This document shows, one piece after another, positions 1 to 8,036 of a stretch of DNA of 64,000 nt (positions are counted from its first letter, which is position 1; every line of letters begins with the position of its first letter). A program made the translations under genes and the position numbers. This DNA comes from Streptomyces sp. S4.7 (GTDB taxonomy: Bacteria; Actinomycetota; Actinomycetes; Streptomycetales; Streptomycetaceae). The notes under the pieces are model-generated. The model was not told the DNA's origin. It did no database searches and was given only the letters and a program-made list of their open reading frames with translations. The stretch is from NCBI RefSeq assembly GCF_010384365.1, contig NZ_CP048397.1, positions 2,914,001 through 2,978,000 on the forward strand. The letters are read 5' to 3'.

Positions 1-1
1 C

Positions 2-946
2 ACGGTAAGGGTCCTGACGGGCAGTGGGCTGAGCGAGCCCGTTCTCGACATATCCAGTGAGACGAGCACCGACGGTGAACGCGGTCTGCTCGGCGTCGCG
101 TTCGACAAGAGGCTCGCGCACTTCTACATCTCCTACACGGACCTCGAAGGCACCAGCACCATCGACGAGATCGCCCTGCGCAACGGCAAGCTCCAGCCGC
201 AGACCCGGCGTACCGTCCTCACTCAGACGCAGCCGTACGAGAACCACAACGGCGGCGACATCAAGTTCGGCCCCGACGGATACCTCTACATCGCGCTCGG
301 CGACGGTGGCGCGGGCGGCGACCCGCACGGCAACGGGCAGAAGCTCGACACCCTGCTCGGCAAGATCCTGCGGATCGACCCGGCGGGCGGCAGGTACAGC
401 GGCAAGCCCTACACGATCCCGAAGAACAACCCCTTCGTGAACGACCCCGAAGCCAGGGACGAGATCTGGGCCTACGGGCTCCGCAACCCCTGGCGATTCT
501 CCTTCGACTCCGGCACGGGCGACATGCTGATCGCCGATGTCGGCCAGAGCGACTGGGAAGAGGTCGACTGGGCCCCGGCGAGGAGCAGGGGCGGCGAGAA
601 CTACGGCTGGGCCTCGATGGAGGGCACCCACCCCTTCCGCGGCGGCACGGAGCCGGCGAACCACACGCCGCCGGTCTTCGAGTACGACCGCACCGGGCTC
701 GGCTGCTCGGTCACCGGCGGCTACGTCTACCGGGGCAGGGCGATCCCGGCCCTCAGGGGCCAGTACCTCTACAGCGACTACTGCGACGGCACGGTCCGCA
801 CCCTGAAGCTCAGGAACGGCAAGGTGACCGGCCAGAGCGACCTCGGTGTCACCAACGGCGAGGTCATCTCGTTCGTGCAGGACGGCGACGGCGAGCTGTA
901 CGTGCTCGCCATCGGCGGCAGCGTGTCACGTATCGACGCGGCGTAA
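2..946 (+). CDS. PQQ-dependent sugar dehydrogenase (C-terminal part)
   Basis: The reading frame is open from the left edge of the window, so the start and any signal peptide lie outside it. About 314 residues are visible. They show the glucose/sorbosone dehydrogenase (GSDH) beta-propeller pattern: RGLLGVAFD, then HNGGDIKFGPDGYLYIALGD, LLGKILRIDP, GLRNPWRFSFD, ADVGQSDWEEV and a final GGYVYRG. These are the blade motifs that carry the catalytic His/Arg and the calcium/PQQ-binding residues in the family. Streptomyces members are usually exported sugar dehydrogenases, which here is family knowledge and not seen. The gene is followed by a strong hairpin and by a convergent HipA gene, so it ends its transcription unit. 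Confidence 0.85.
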   Translation, partial: TVRVLTGSGLSEPVLDISSETSTDGERGLLGVAFDKRLAHFYISYTDLEGTSTIDEIALRNGKLQPQTRRTVLTQTQPYENHNGGDIKFGPDGYLYIALGDGGAGGDPHGNGQKLDTLLGKILRIDPAGGRYSGKPYTIPKNNPFVNDPEARDEIWAYGLRNPWRFSFDSGTGDMLIADVGQSDWEEVDWAPARSRGGENYGWASMEGTHPFRGGTEPANHTPPVFEYDRTGLGCSVTGGYVYRGRAIPALRGQYLYSDYCDGTVRTLKLRNGKVTGQSDLGVTNGEVISFVQDGDGELYVLAIGGSVSRIDAA

Positions 947-957
947 CCCCTACGAGA

Positions 958-993
958 TCGGGCCCGGTGCCGCAGTCCCGGCACCGGGCCCGA
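958..993. terminator. Bidirectional terminator between sugar dehydrogenase and hipA-like gene
   Basis: A perfect 15-bp inverted repeat (arms 958-972 and 979-993) encloses a 6-nt loop. It lies between two convergent genes and has no U-run, which is normal for Streptomyces terminators. Confidence 0.75.
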
Positions 994-1004
994 CCTGCGT
1001 CGCG

Positions 1005-2273
1005 TCAACGCCCCTGAAGCAGCCGGGCCGTGGCGGCAGAGATCCACGAACGCACCGCCCCGCGAAGTTCCGGGTTGCCGACCAGCGCCTCCTCGTGATC
1101 GGGCCACTGCTCGCGCACGGCCCGTACCGTCTCTTCGGCGACGGCGGCGAGATGTGCCCCGGAGAGCGTGAACCGGCGGTCCAGTGCCGCCTCAAGCCGG
1201 TCGAACGCCCTGAGCGACACTCGCTCGAAGCTCTTGGTGCCGCCGAACTTCAGCCCCAGGTCCTCGGCCTCGTCGCCGGGCGCGTACGGGACGGTCGAGA
1301 CCAAGTCGTACACCGGGGACAGTGACGGGGTCCGGCCGTCGCGGTAGATCAGTGACCAGTTCTTCAGATGGGCGTCGCCGTTGCCGACGGCCAGCGAGAA
1401 GGCGATCCGCCGCGCCGCCTCGCGGAGCGAGCCCACGTCGTGGCCTCGGAAGGAGAGCGCGGCCACTGTCTCGAAGGTCGACTGGTACTTGTCCCGCGCG
1501 TACTTGTCCCGGACCTGCGCGAAGTCCTCGATGTGGATACGCGCTCCGCTGCCGTCCGAGGTCCGGTCGAAGCGCCGGACGGCGTAGGCCCATTGCTCGT
1601 CATTGGGCCACATCCGGTCCGGCAGGCCGTCGAGTTCGTCCCGGTGGAGCAGCCGGATGTCCGGGACGTCCAGCCCGGCGGCACGGGCGAGTGACATCAC
1701 CGCGAACTCGTTGCGGGGCACGTCCGCGTGCCGGTAGTCGGGAAACTTGACCAGCCAGTCCCCCAGTTCACCGCCCACGGGCACGGTGAGCCGATCACCC
1801 CGGGCGAGCATCGAGAACTTCAGCGCCACCCCGGCCAGCGAGAACCGCCACGGCGACGCCGCCAGGTCACCCGCGGCACTGGTGCTCCCCGCCACGGGGT
1901 CCACGGGTTCCTGCCATTCCCAGTCGTCGTCCGGCCCCTCCGCGCGAAGCACCTGGACTGCGCCGGGCAGATCGTGACCGACCTGCGCAAGCAGTTCCAT
2001 CTCACGGTCGAGAGAGACTCCGCGGTCGTCGGCGATCCACTCCCTGAGCGGGCCCTCGGGCAGAAGGTTCGAGAACCACTGGGGCAGTCTGAGCGCGGAC
2101 GAGTACGGCGCTCTGAGGTTCTCTTCGAACCGCAGACCGAGCACAGACCGCTCGGCGTCCTCCACGTAGCGGTCGGTCATCACGAAACGCGTGTAGTCGC
2201 CTTTTTGGCACAGCGTGCCGACACGGCGGCCGTGCAGCAGCACCGCGTAGTAAATCTCGGGGAGGGCGCCCAT
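1005..2273 (-). CDS. HipA-family Ser/Thr kinase (toxin-like), no HipB partner
   Basis: This 422-residue protein is full length for HipA. An N-terminal HipA subdomain (residues about 8-110) precedes a kinase-like core. Visible core features are the ATP-binding lysine in WLVKFP (K176), E189, RRFDR (233-237), the catalytic loop NGDAHLKN (298-305, D300 and N305) and the metal-binding Asp in PVYDL (D323). Known HipA kinases phosphorylate translation factors such as GltX and are normally neutralised by an adjacent HipB repressor. No HTH gene adjoins this one. It lies 50 nt downstream of, and co-directional with, a DUF262 gene, so the two are probably co-transcribed. It converges on the sugar dehydrogenase. 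The family assignment is firm. Its substrate and its role as toxin or defence effector are inference. Confidence 0.9.
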   Translation of the reverse strand: MGALPEIYYAVLLHGRRVGTLCQKGDYTRFVMTDRYVEDAERSVLGLRFEENLRAPYSSALRLPQWFSNLLPEGPLREWIADDRGVSLDREMELLAQVGHDLPGAVQVLRAEGPDDDWEWQEPVDPVAGSTSAAGDLAASPWRFSLAGVALKFSMLARGDRLTVPVGGELGDWLVKFPDYRHADVPRNEFAVMSLARAAGLDVPDIRLLHRDELDGLPDRMWPNDEQWAYAVRRFDRTSDGSGARIHIEDFAQVRDKYARDKYQSTFETVAALSFRGHDVGSLREAARRIAFSLAVGNGDAHLKNWSLIYRDGRTPSLSPVYDLVSTVPYAPGDEAEDLGLKFGGTKSFERVSLRAFDRLEAALDRRFTLSGAHLAAVAEETVRAVREQWPDHEEALVGNPELRGAVRSWISAATARLLQGR

Positions 2274-2323
2274 CGTGTGTGATCCGTTCGTTCGTAACCG
2301 TTCTCGGCGGTTCCCGCGGAAGC

Positions 2324-4060
2324 TCAGCCTTCTGTCTCAGGAGCGGCGGGAAGGTCGGTCTCCTCGAACTCCTGGAACTCACCGTCCAGATCCAGGGCGT
2401 CCAGCGAGGGAGTGTCCTCGTAGTCCCACTCAGCCATGCGGCCGATGAAGGCCGCCAACTGCGGCAGGATTCGCTCTTGGCGTGCCGCGAGAAAAGCATC
2501 ACGGTTTTGATCCGCCAGTACGGCCACATCGCGGTCGAGCAGGTGTGAGGCGAGTACCGAGTCCCAGGTCTCGTCATCTATGTCGAGCGGCTGCCGTGCG
2601 AGGGCTCCCGGAAGCTCGGAGACTGGGTCTCCACCATCAGGCAGGAAAAGCCGGTTGGCTGGCCAGAGTTTCCTCCGTGCATCCCGGAGCCGGGGAAAAA
2701 TCATCGGCGCCGCGTTCGCAGCAGTCCTGTCCTGATCAAGAACGGCATCCAGACTTCGCGAATCAAGAATCTCCCCGGTAGTGACTGAGCGCGGATCCAG
2801 CGACCACCAGGCACTGAGAATGACCTTTGTCATTGCCTCGTTGGTACGGAATCGCTCGACACTGGGAATCACCGGACCTGCGTCGGAGATTGTGTCCAGC
2901 ATGGCATGTAGCGAACCCTCTTCGTCGCCGGGGTGAATCTTCGCACCGAGCGTTCGACTGAAAAGTGTGAAGCTGCCCTTGAAGACCATCGGCCCAACGA
3001 GCGAGAGTCGCCAGAAGAGCCTTCGCAGCAACCGAATGTTGTTGGGCTGCGGCTGAGGAAAGTGCGCAAAGAATCGAGTCAGAGTCACGAGCTGCGCCCG
3101 GTAGGGCAGGAGGGAAATATGAGGTACACCCGCCTCCCGGATCAGGAACTCGACCGCCCGCACGAGTGCCTCTTCACCCTGTGTGTACGCGGTGAGTTGG
3201 TCCTCATCAGGAAACTCGGGCTGCGTACGGCGGCCGGCAAGGGAGAACTCCACACGGATGTCCCTCATGGGGTCCGAACCCCGCCGGGCCAGCACTGACG
3301 CGAGGACAGTACCGGTGTCGATGCTTCCGAAGCCGGTCCGATCCGCTACATTGTCGGAAATCTTTGCCAGAGTCAGCCGCTCGTCGGCGCCCTGTTCCTC
3401 ACCCGAGTAGAGGGCCGAGAAGATCTCTGCGCGGTTCAACCGCCGCCCGTAGTTGTTCATCCGATCGAAAATGTCTGTCAGGGCATCCCTATCGTCCTGA
3501 CGGACAAGATAGGCAGGCACTTTATACTGCCGCAGGGCGGTAGCCACACGCTCGGCCTCATCGAAGTATTCCGAAGCGGCGATTCCATCTGTACGAAACC
3601 AGGTAAGGAGCTTCCTCAGATCGAACAGTACAGGCAAAGAGATGTGATGCGCCTCGCGTAGCTTCGGGGTTTCTACGAACTCTTTCGCAGAAAGATCATA
3701 ATACACATTGAAGGGCTTGTACGGGTGCCCATCCGCACTCAGAGCGTTGGCCAGGCTAATGAGGCGCTGCTGACCGTCCACGACCCAAAGCGACTCATCA
3801 TGCGCGGGCGCCGTCAGCCGGAGTTTACCCAGCATGAACTCTTCCGGCTTTTGCTTGCGCACCCAGAGCAAGAGGTTCCCAATGGGATATCCCTTCACGA
3901 TGCTGTCGAACAACCTCAGCACATCTTGACTCTGCCAGCGGAAGTCGCGCTGGAAATGGGGAACCCTGATCCGGCCACCCCAGGCGAGAGGTACCAGGTC
4001 GCCAAGCTCGTATGTGGTGGCGGACGGCTGCGCATCAAGGCCTGCGGGACCGGTATTCAT
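2324..4060 (-). CDS. DUF262 / GmrSD-type N-terminal domain protein
   Basis: A ParB-like DUF262 domain is clear: VPHFQRDFRW, then VVDGQQRLISLANAL, then IFDRMNNYGRRLNRAEIFSAL. In GmrSD-type restriction enzymes this domain binds or hydrolyses nucleotide and senses modified DNA, while a DUF1524 HNH domain cuts. About 360 further residues follow, but I see no HNH His-x-x-Pro signature, so nuclease activity is not shown. The frame opens at 4084, but an ATG at 4060 is preceded by GGAG at a 5-nt distance and is preferred (578 aa). A HipA-like kinase follows 50 nt downstream. Base composition is lower in GC than the core genes and the pair sits beside gene debris, consistent with horizontal acquisition. 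A phage-defence role is inference. Confidence 0.85.
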   Translation of the reverse strand: MNTGPAGLDAQPSATTYELGDLVPLAWGGRIRVPHFQRDFRWQSQDVLRLFDSIVKGYPIGNLLLWVRKQKPEEFMLGKLRLTAPAHDESLWVVDGQQRLISLANALSADGHPYKPFNVYYDLSAKEFVETPKLREAHHISLPVLFDLRKLLTWFRTDGIAASEYFDEAERVATALRQYKVPAYLVRQDDRDALTDIFDRMNNYGRRLNRAEIFSALYSGEEQGADERLTLAKISDNVADRTGFGSIDTGTVLASVLARRGSDPMRDIRVEFSLAGRRTQPEFPDEDQLTAYTQGEEALVRAVEFLIREAGVPHISLLPYRAQLVTLTRFFAHFPQPQPNNIRLLRRLFWRLSLVGPMVFKGSFTLFSRTLGAKIHPGDEEGSLHAMLDTISDAGPVIPSVERFRTNEAMTKVILSAWWSLDPRSVTTGEILDSRSLDAVLDQDRTAANAAPMIFPRLRDARRKLWPANRLFLPDGGDPVSELPGALARQPLDIDDETWDSVLASHLLDRDVAVLADQNRDAFLAARQERILPQLAAFIGRMAEWDYEDTPSLDALDLDGEFQEFEETDLPAAPETEG

Positions 4061-4165
4061 GGCTGCTCCAAGGCTTGAGGACATGCCGGATCAGTTGGCG
4101 TTTGATTCTTTCACGGACCCCGCCGGGGCGTCGGGGTCGACGGGGCGCGCGGCCCACCCGGATCC

Positions 4166-4553
4166 TCACCCGGCACGGACCAGCCCCACGGCGAGGGCGA
4201 CAAGGCCGACGGCGGCGGGGACGAAGTCCCACGCGAGGTGCTTCACGCGAGGGCACCTGTTGCCGCCCCCGCGGGCGAGGGTGAACCAGACGGCCTTGTA
4301 CGCGGGGGCGGCAACAGCCGTAGATGGTGAGCCCCCAGGCGCGGGCAAGGCTCTCGACGAGCCGGAGCCCCTGCCCACCCTCCTGTACGGCTCCGAGCCC
4401 CGCCTCACCTGGCACGGGCAGCCGCCAGGGGTTGCTGTCACAGAAGTACACGGTGGTCTGCTTCCGATTGACCAAGGCCTCGACCCGGATCTGTCGGCTC
4501 CGGGTGTGCCGATGGGCGTTGGTCACCAACTCACCAACGCAGAGCCGGGCGTC
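4166..4553 (-). pseudogene. Truncated, frameshifted anti-sigma-like ATP-binding protein
   Basis: The minus strand encodes the C-terminal two-thirds of a HATPase_c_2 (RsbW-like) regulator: LCVGELVTNAHRHTRS (N box), FCDSNPWRLP, then GGQGLRLVESLARAWGLTIYG. At about 4305-4318 the reading continues in another frame as YKAVWFTLARGGG plus a hydrophobic tail ending at 4166. One extra C in a C-run explains the shift. The N-terminal part is missing: at about 4550 the sequence switches directly into a DUF397 gene on the opposite strand. Such ATPases normally stand divergent from an XRE regulator/DUF397 pair in Streptomyces. The gene is therefore a remnant of that locus. Confidence 0.75.
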
Positions 4554-4722
4554 GTTCTCCGGCGGCGGAGGCGAGCAATGCGTCGAGATCGCCGAACTCA
4601 ACGGCGACATCCTCATGCGCGAGAGCGACGCCCCGAACACAATCACGACCACCAGCCGAGCCAAGTTTGCCGCCTTCATCGCCGGCGTAAAGTCGGGCGA
4701 GTTCGACCACTTCGCCAACTGA
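4548..4722 (+). pseudogene. DUF397 protein lacking its N-terminus
   Basis: This plus-strand frame contains SFSGGGGEQCVEIAEL, DILMRESDAP and FIAGVKSGEFDHFAN, which is a near-complete DUF397 domain. It closely resembles the intact DUF397 gene at 5447. The normal opening (Met followed by a W-x-K-S-S stretch) is absent. Upstream codons belong antisense to the broken ATPase gene. An ATG exists far upstream in frame but reads through the ATPase remnant, so I treat this as a headless gene left by deletion. Confidence 0.7.
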
Positions 4723-4742
4723 CCGACGTTGACCTGCGATTG

Positions 4743-4773
4743 AAGCCCCTCCGTCCATGCGACGGAGGGGCTT
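4743..4773 (+). terminator. Terminator after DUF397 remnant
   Basis: A perfect 13-bp inverted repeat (4743-4755 and 4761-4773) with a 5-nt loop is followed by TTCGG. It sits 20 nt after the DUF397 stop. The following 4774-5020 stretch shows no convincing gene. Confidence 0.75.
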
Positions 4774-5020
4774 TCGGTGTCTCGCTATAAAAAACATGCC
4801 CCGGCGCACACTTGCCACGAAGCAGTGTGTGACGCTACCGGCACTACGCGTCGCACTGGTCGTGGCTACCTCGGCAGGCCAGCCCCGTGGCGACGTACCT
4901 CCCCCCCTGCCTTGGCCCGGTCGGGGAGAGGCGTCAAAGGGTTGTCCCCGCCCGCCGCCCGTCATGCCGGCGACAGGCGGGGGCGACTCCGCACCGCACG
5001 AACCGGCGGAAGGCCCACCC

Positions 5021-5400
5021 ATGCACCAGCCCGCGGCTTCGCCATGCCCGGACACCGAAATCCGCTACTGGTACGAGCACGTCGCGTACCGTTCGCTCAC
5101 CGCTGCGGGCTCGGAGATCGACAAGATCGAACGCCACTCCGCCGCACCTCCGCCGAGGCGATCCGCCAGATCCGGCTGTCCGTCCGCACCCTCGTCGCCA
5201 CGCTCTCACCCGAAGAGCGCAAACACGCCCGCAGTTGGGCCGAGGGCGGCGGCTGTGTGGGAGCCGTCGCCGCCCCGCACCGGGGCGAACCCTGCGGGTT
5301 CTCGCTCAGCCACCACAGCGCATGGCTGGAGTGGACGGTCCACCCGTACTACGCGTTCCACACCCCCGAAACGCGCCAACTCCCCCTCCTTCCGCGCTGA
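5021..5400 (+). pseudogene. Frameshifted hypothetical gene next to DUF397
   Basis: From the ATG at 5021 a protein-like frame runs through RYWYEHVAYRSLTAAGSEID and IERHS. It then becomes proline/arginine junk at about 5143. From the same point the neighbouring frame continues sensibly through TSAEAIRQIRLSVRTLVATL, SPEERKHARSWAEGGGC and WLEWTVHPYYAFHTPETR to a stop at 5400. A single missing base around 5143-5147 restores one 126-residue product. I do not recognise the family. It lies directly upstream of an intact DUF397 gene. Whether the shift is real or a sequencing error cannot be told here. Confidence 0.55.
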
Positions 5401-5446
5401 ACGCAACCGGCGCACCACAACACGCGACAGAAGGCGAGCCACCGTC

Positions 5447-5647
5447 ATGACCAGCCCCATCACCTGGCAGAAGTCCTCGTTCTCGGGATCCGACGGCGAG
5501 ATCCAGTGCGTCGAACTGGCCCACGTGGACGGCCGGATCCTGCTCCGTGAGAGCGACGCGCCGGACACGATCGTCACCACCGACAGGGACAAGCTGCGCG
5601 CCTTCCTCCTCGGGGTGAAGGCCGGCGAGTTCGACCACCTGGTCTGA
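5447..5647 (+). CDS. DUF397 domain protein
   Basis: A complete 66-residue DUF397 protein: ITWQKSSFSGSDGEIQCVEL, HVDGRILLRESDAPDTIV and a GVKAGEFDHL ending. DUF397 proteins are small Streptomyces proteins normally paired with XRE regulators of the WhiJ/AbaA-like type in developmental control; the role is family knowledge. Here no XRE partner remains next to it, only the frameshifted gene 47 nt upstream. The sequence is close to the headless copy at 4548, suggesting the two sets arose by duplication. The start is the only ATG that keeps the W-x-K-S-S opening. Confidence 0.85.
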   Translation: MTSPITWQKSSFSGSDGEIQCVELAHVDGRILLRESDAPDTIVTTDRDKLRAFLLGVKAGEFDHLV

Positions 5648-5780
5648 TCCGCCCGGCGGAGCGACCTGAGCAGGGCCGAACCCGGACCACGCCGCACGCG
5701 GCTGCCGGTTCGGCCCTCCCACCCGAGTCGGCCCGGCCGGGCCCGGGCCGTTGTCGGTGCCGGGTGGGAGACTGCCCGGC

Positions 5781-6395
5781 ATGATCGAACCCAACCCGAA
5801 CGCGGACCCGCTCAAGGCAGACCTTCTCCGGTATCTCCAATCCGCCCGTGACGCCCTGCTGTGGAAGCTCGACGGCCTCTCGGAGTACGACGTCCGCCGC
5901 CCGCTGACACCCACCGGGACCAATCTGCTGGGACTGATCAAGCATGTCGCCGGGGTGGAGATCGGCTACTTCGGCGAGACGTTCGGGCGGCCGTTCTTCG
6001 ACGCTGCCCGGGTGCCCGCGTGGTACGCGGAGGACGCCGAGGCCAACGCGGACATGTGGGCCACCGCGGAGGAGTCGCGGGACGAGATCGTGGGGCTGTA
6101 CCGGCGGGCGTGGGAGCACACGGACGGCACGGTCGCCGCTCTGCCGCTCGACGCGACCGGTCATGTCGCGTGGTGGCCCGAGGAGCGGAGCGAGGTGACA
6201 CTGCACCGCATCCTGGTGCATGTGATCGCAGACACCACCCGGCACGCGGGGCACGCCGACATCGTGCGCGAACTCGTCGACGGAGCGGTGGGGATGCGGA
6301 AGGGCAACGACAACATGCCTCCGGGCGACCGGGCCTGGTGGGCGGCCTACCGCGACCGGGTGGAGGACACGGCGCGGAAGGCCGGCAACGGCTGA
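5781..6395 (+). CDS. DinB-superfamily protein (DUF664)
   Basis: This 204-residue four-helix protein opens with DPLKADLLRYLQSARDALLW and contains NLLGLIKHVAGVEIGYFG and VHVIADTTRHAGHADIVREL. The His of LIKHVAG and the H/H pair of TTRHAGHAD are the metal triad positions of the DinB/YfiT fold. Family members act as metal-dependent thiol transferases (mycothiol or bacillithiol) or are uncharacterised. The ATG at 5781 is chosen because it starts at the conserved N-terminus. It converges on the DUF4246 gene across a hairpin. Confidence 0.85.
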   Translation: MIEPNPNADPLKADLLRYLQSARDALLWKLDGLSEYDVRRPLTPTGTNLLGLIKHVAGVEIGYFGETFGRPFFDAARVPAWYAEDAEANADMWATAEESRDEIVGLYRRAWEHTDGTVAALPLDATGHVAWWPEERSEVTLHRILVHVIADTTRHAGHADIVRELVDGAVGMRKGNDNMPPGDRAWWAAYRDRVEDTARKAGNG

Positions 6396-6404
6396 TCCCC
6401 GACT

Positions 6405-6438
6405 GCGGCGGCGGGCCGACAGCTCCGCCCGCCGCCGC
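6405..6438. terminator. Convergent-gene terminator
   Basis: Perfect 12-bp GC-only inverted repeat (6405-6416 and 6427-6438) between the DinB stop and the DUF4246 stop. Confidence 0.7.
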
Positions 6439-6441
6439 GGC

Positions 6442-7812
6442 TCAGTGCTCGCAGAGGGAGAATTCTCGTTCGTAGAGCTGCTCGTTGTGCTCGTCGACGA
6501 AGAACTTGCGCTCCCGCATGAGCTGTTCGCGGTAGTCCCTGGCTTGTTCGAGCGTCATGGTCGAGGTGTCGGACCATGGCTGTTGCGGTGGCACATCGGA
6601 TGTCGAGACGATCTTCTCCGACGGGTCGACCAGGAAGAACGCGAGAATTCTGCGGTGTCCCGGGCGGGTGGCGTCCGCGAGGCGGAATGAGCCGACGCGG
6701 TGTTGCAGGATGTTCGGGAACGCCAGGCAGCGGCCCGCCGGGGTCGACGCCGATCCCAGCAACTGGTTCAGCGCGTCTTCGTCCTCCAGGCCGTAGACGT
6801 CACGCAGACCGTTGTCGTCATTCTGTTCGTAGTCCGGGTCGTCGAGCGCCGCGCGGAAACTCAGCGTGCTTTCGGTGATGTTCTCGCTGTCCCAGGAGTA
6901 GATGCCGGTCGAGACGATCCGCTCGTTCATCATCCCCTCGACATGCCAGGAACCGCCCGCGTACTCGGGCTTCTCCGGGGTGAGATGAATGGTGGCGAGC
7001 TTGACGATGACCTGGAGACGGTGGCCGCGCAGATCGACCCGGGCGGAGTCGCCGGGCAACTCGGGCGGAGTGAAGGCCGGGGCGTCCGGAATGGCCGGAC
7101 GGCGGTTCTCCCACCAGTCGTCCGTGGCCGTCCCCCAGGCGCTGACCGCTTCCCGGTAGGCCGTGTCGTCGCTGTAGGAGGATTTGTTCGGATACTCCGG
7201 CTTCGAGTCGTACCACCCGTAGGGATCGGCCTCGATCCGCGGGGGCCGGGGATGGCGCAGATCGGTGAGCACGTTCTCCAGCAGCGGGCGCAGGCGCGCG
7301 AACAAGTCCGGCAGGACGGCGGCCAGTTCGCGATGGGCCTCGGGGTGGATGTTGTTGACGTACGAACTGAAGGCGACATCTCCGTCGTCACTGACGTCGA
7401 CGTCCGTGGGCAGCCACTGGAACTTCTCGGAGAATTCGTACTTCGAGTAACGGTCCGTGGGATTGCGCCAAGCACGCTCGTGCGCACCGGATACCTCTCT
7501 CACCAGGCAGAACAGTGAGGGGTGCACCAGATCCAGTACCTGGCCGTCGGAGCCGGGATGCCAGTCCCGCGCTGCTTCGGGGACCTCTTCCAGAACCCGG
7601 ACCGCCTCGCGCAGCCGCGATCTGAGCTCGTCGTCGACCAGTGTGTCCGACTGCCACACCCCCTCGACGGCGGAAACCTCGACGCCGGTACGTCCGTCCC
7701 GCAGCTCGGCGTAATGGAGGAGTTCGGCGAGAACGTAGCGAACCTGCGCTTCTGTGAGGCCCTGGTCGACCGCTTCCCGCGTCCATCTGGCGACGATGTC
7801 GGCATCGTTCAT
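6442..7812 (-). CDS. DUF4246 domain protein
   Basis: The 456-residue product matches the DUF4246 pattern: YVNNIHPEAHRELAAVLPDL, ENVLTDLRHPRPPRIEADPY, AGGSWHVEGMMNERIVSTG, LQHRVGSFRLAD and HRRILAFFLVDP. The H-x-E (WHVEG) and downstream histidine (LQHRV) suggest a 2-oxoglutarate/Fe(II)-oxygenase-like fold; this is my inference from the motif. The frame is open further upstream to 7950, but the ATG at 7812 is preceded by a GGTGG stretch about 10 nt away and starts at the likely globular domain (MNDADIVARW). It stands alone between a convergent DinB gene and a co-directional hydrolase gene 224 bp upstream. Substrate unknown. Confidence 0.8.
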   Translation of the reverse strand: MNDADIVARWTREAVDQGLTEAQVRYVLAELLHYAELRDGRTGVEVSAVEGVWQSDTLVDDELRSRLREAVRVLEEVPEAARDWHPGSDGQVLDLVHPSLFCLVREVSGAHERAWRNPTDRYSKYEFSEKFQWLPTDVDVSDDGDVAFSSYVNNIHPEAHRELAAVLPDLFARLRPLLENVLTDLRHPRPPRIEADPYGWYDSKPEYPNKSSYSDDTAYREAVSAWGTATDDWWENRRPAIPDAPAFTPPELPGDSARVDLRGHRLQVIVKLATIHLTPEKPEYAGGSWHVEGMMNERIVSTGIYSWDSENITESTLSFRAALDDPDYEQNDDNGLRDVYGLEDEDALNQLLGSASTPAGRCLAFPNILQHRVGSFRLADATRPGHRRILAFFLVDPSEKIVSTSDVPPQQPWSDTSTMTLEQARDYREQLMRERKFFVDEHNEQLYEREFSLCEH

Positions 7813-8036
7813 CTTGTCGAACCACCCCCGCTTGGCCCGAATTGTTGAGCCGCACCGCATCATCTGAATTTCCCGAAGCGTGCGCGGTCTCGCGAACGAT
7901 ATGGAACGGGAGGCGTGAAAGGGCAGCGGGAAGGCGGACGGGCCGGTCAACTCTTCTGATCCTCCGAGTCGGTGTGCGGTGGCGGGAAGACTACTTCAGC
8001 GGACTGACACCCCGGCCCGTGCGAAGGCCGCCGGTG

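Noticed and set aside
1005-4060. Classical HipBA toxin-antitoxin operon
   Set aside because: No small XRE-type gene is found upstream or downstream of the HipA gene.
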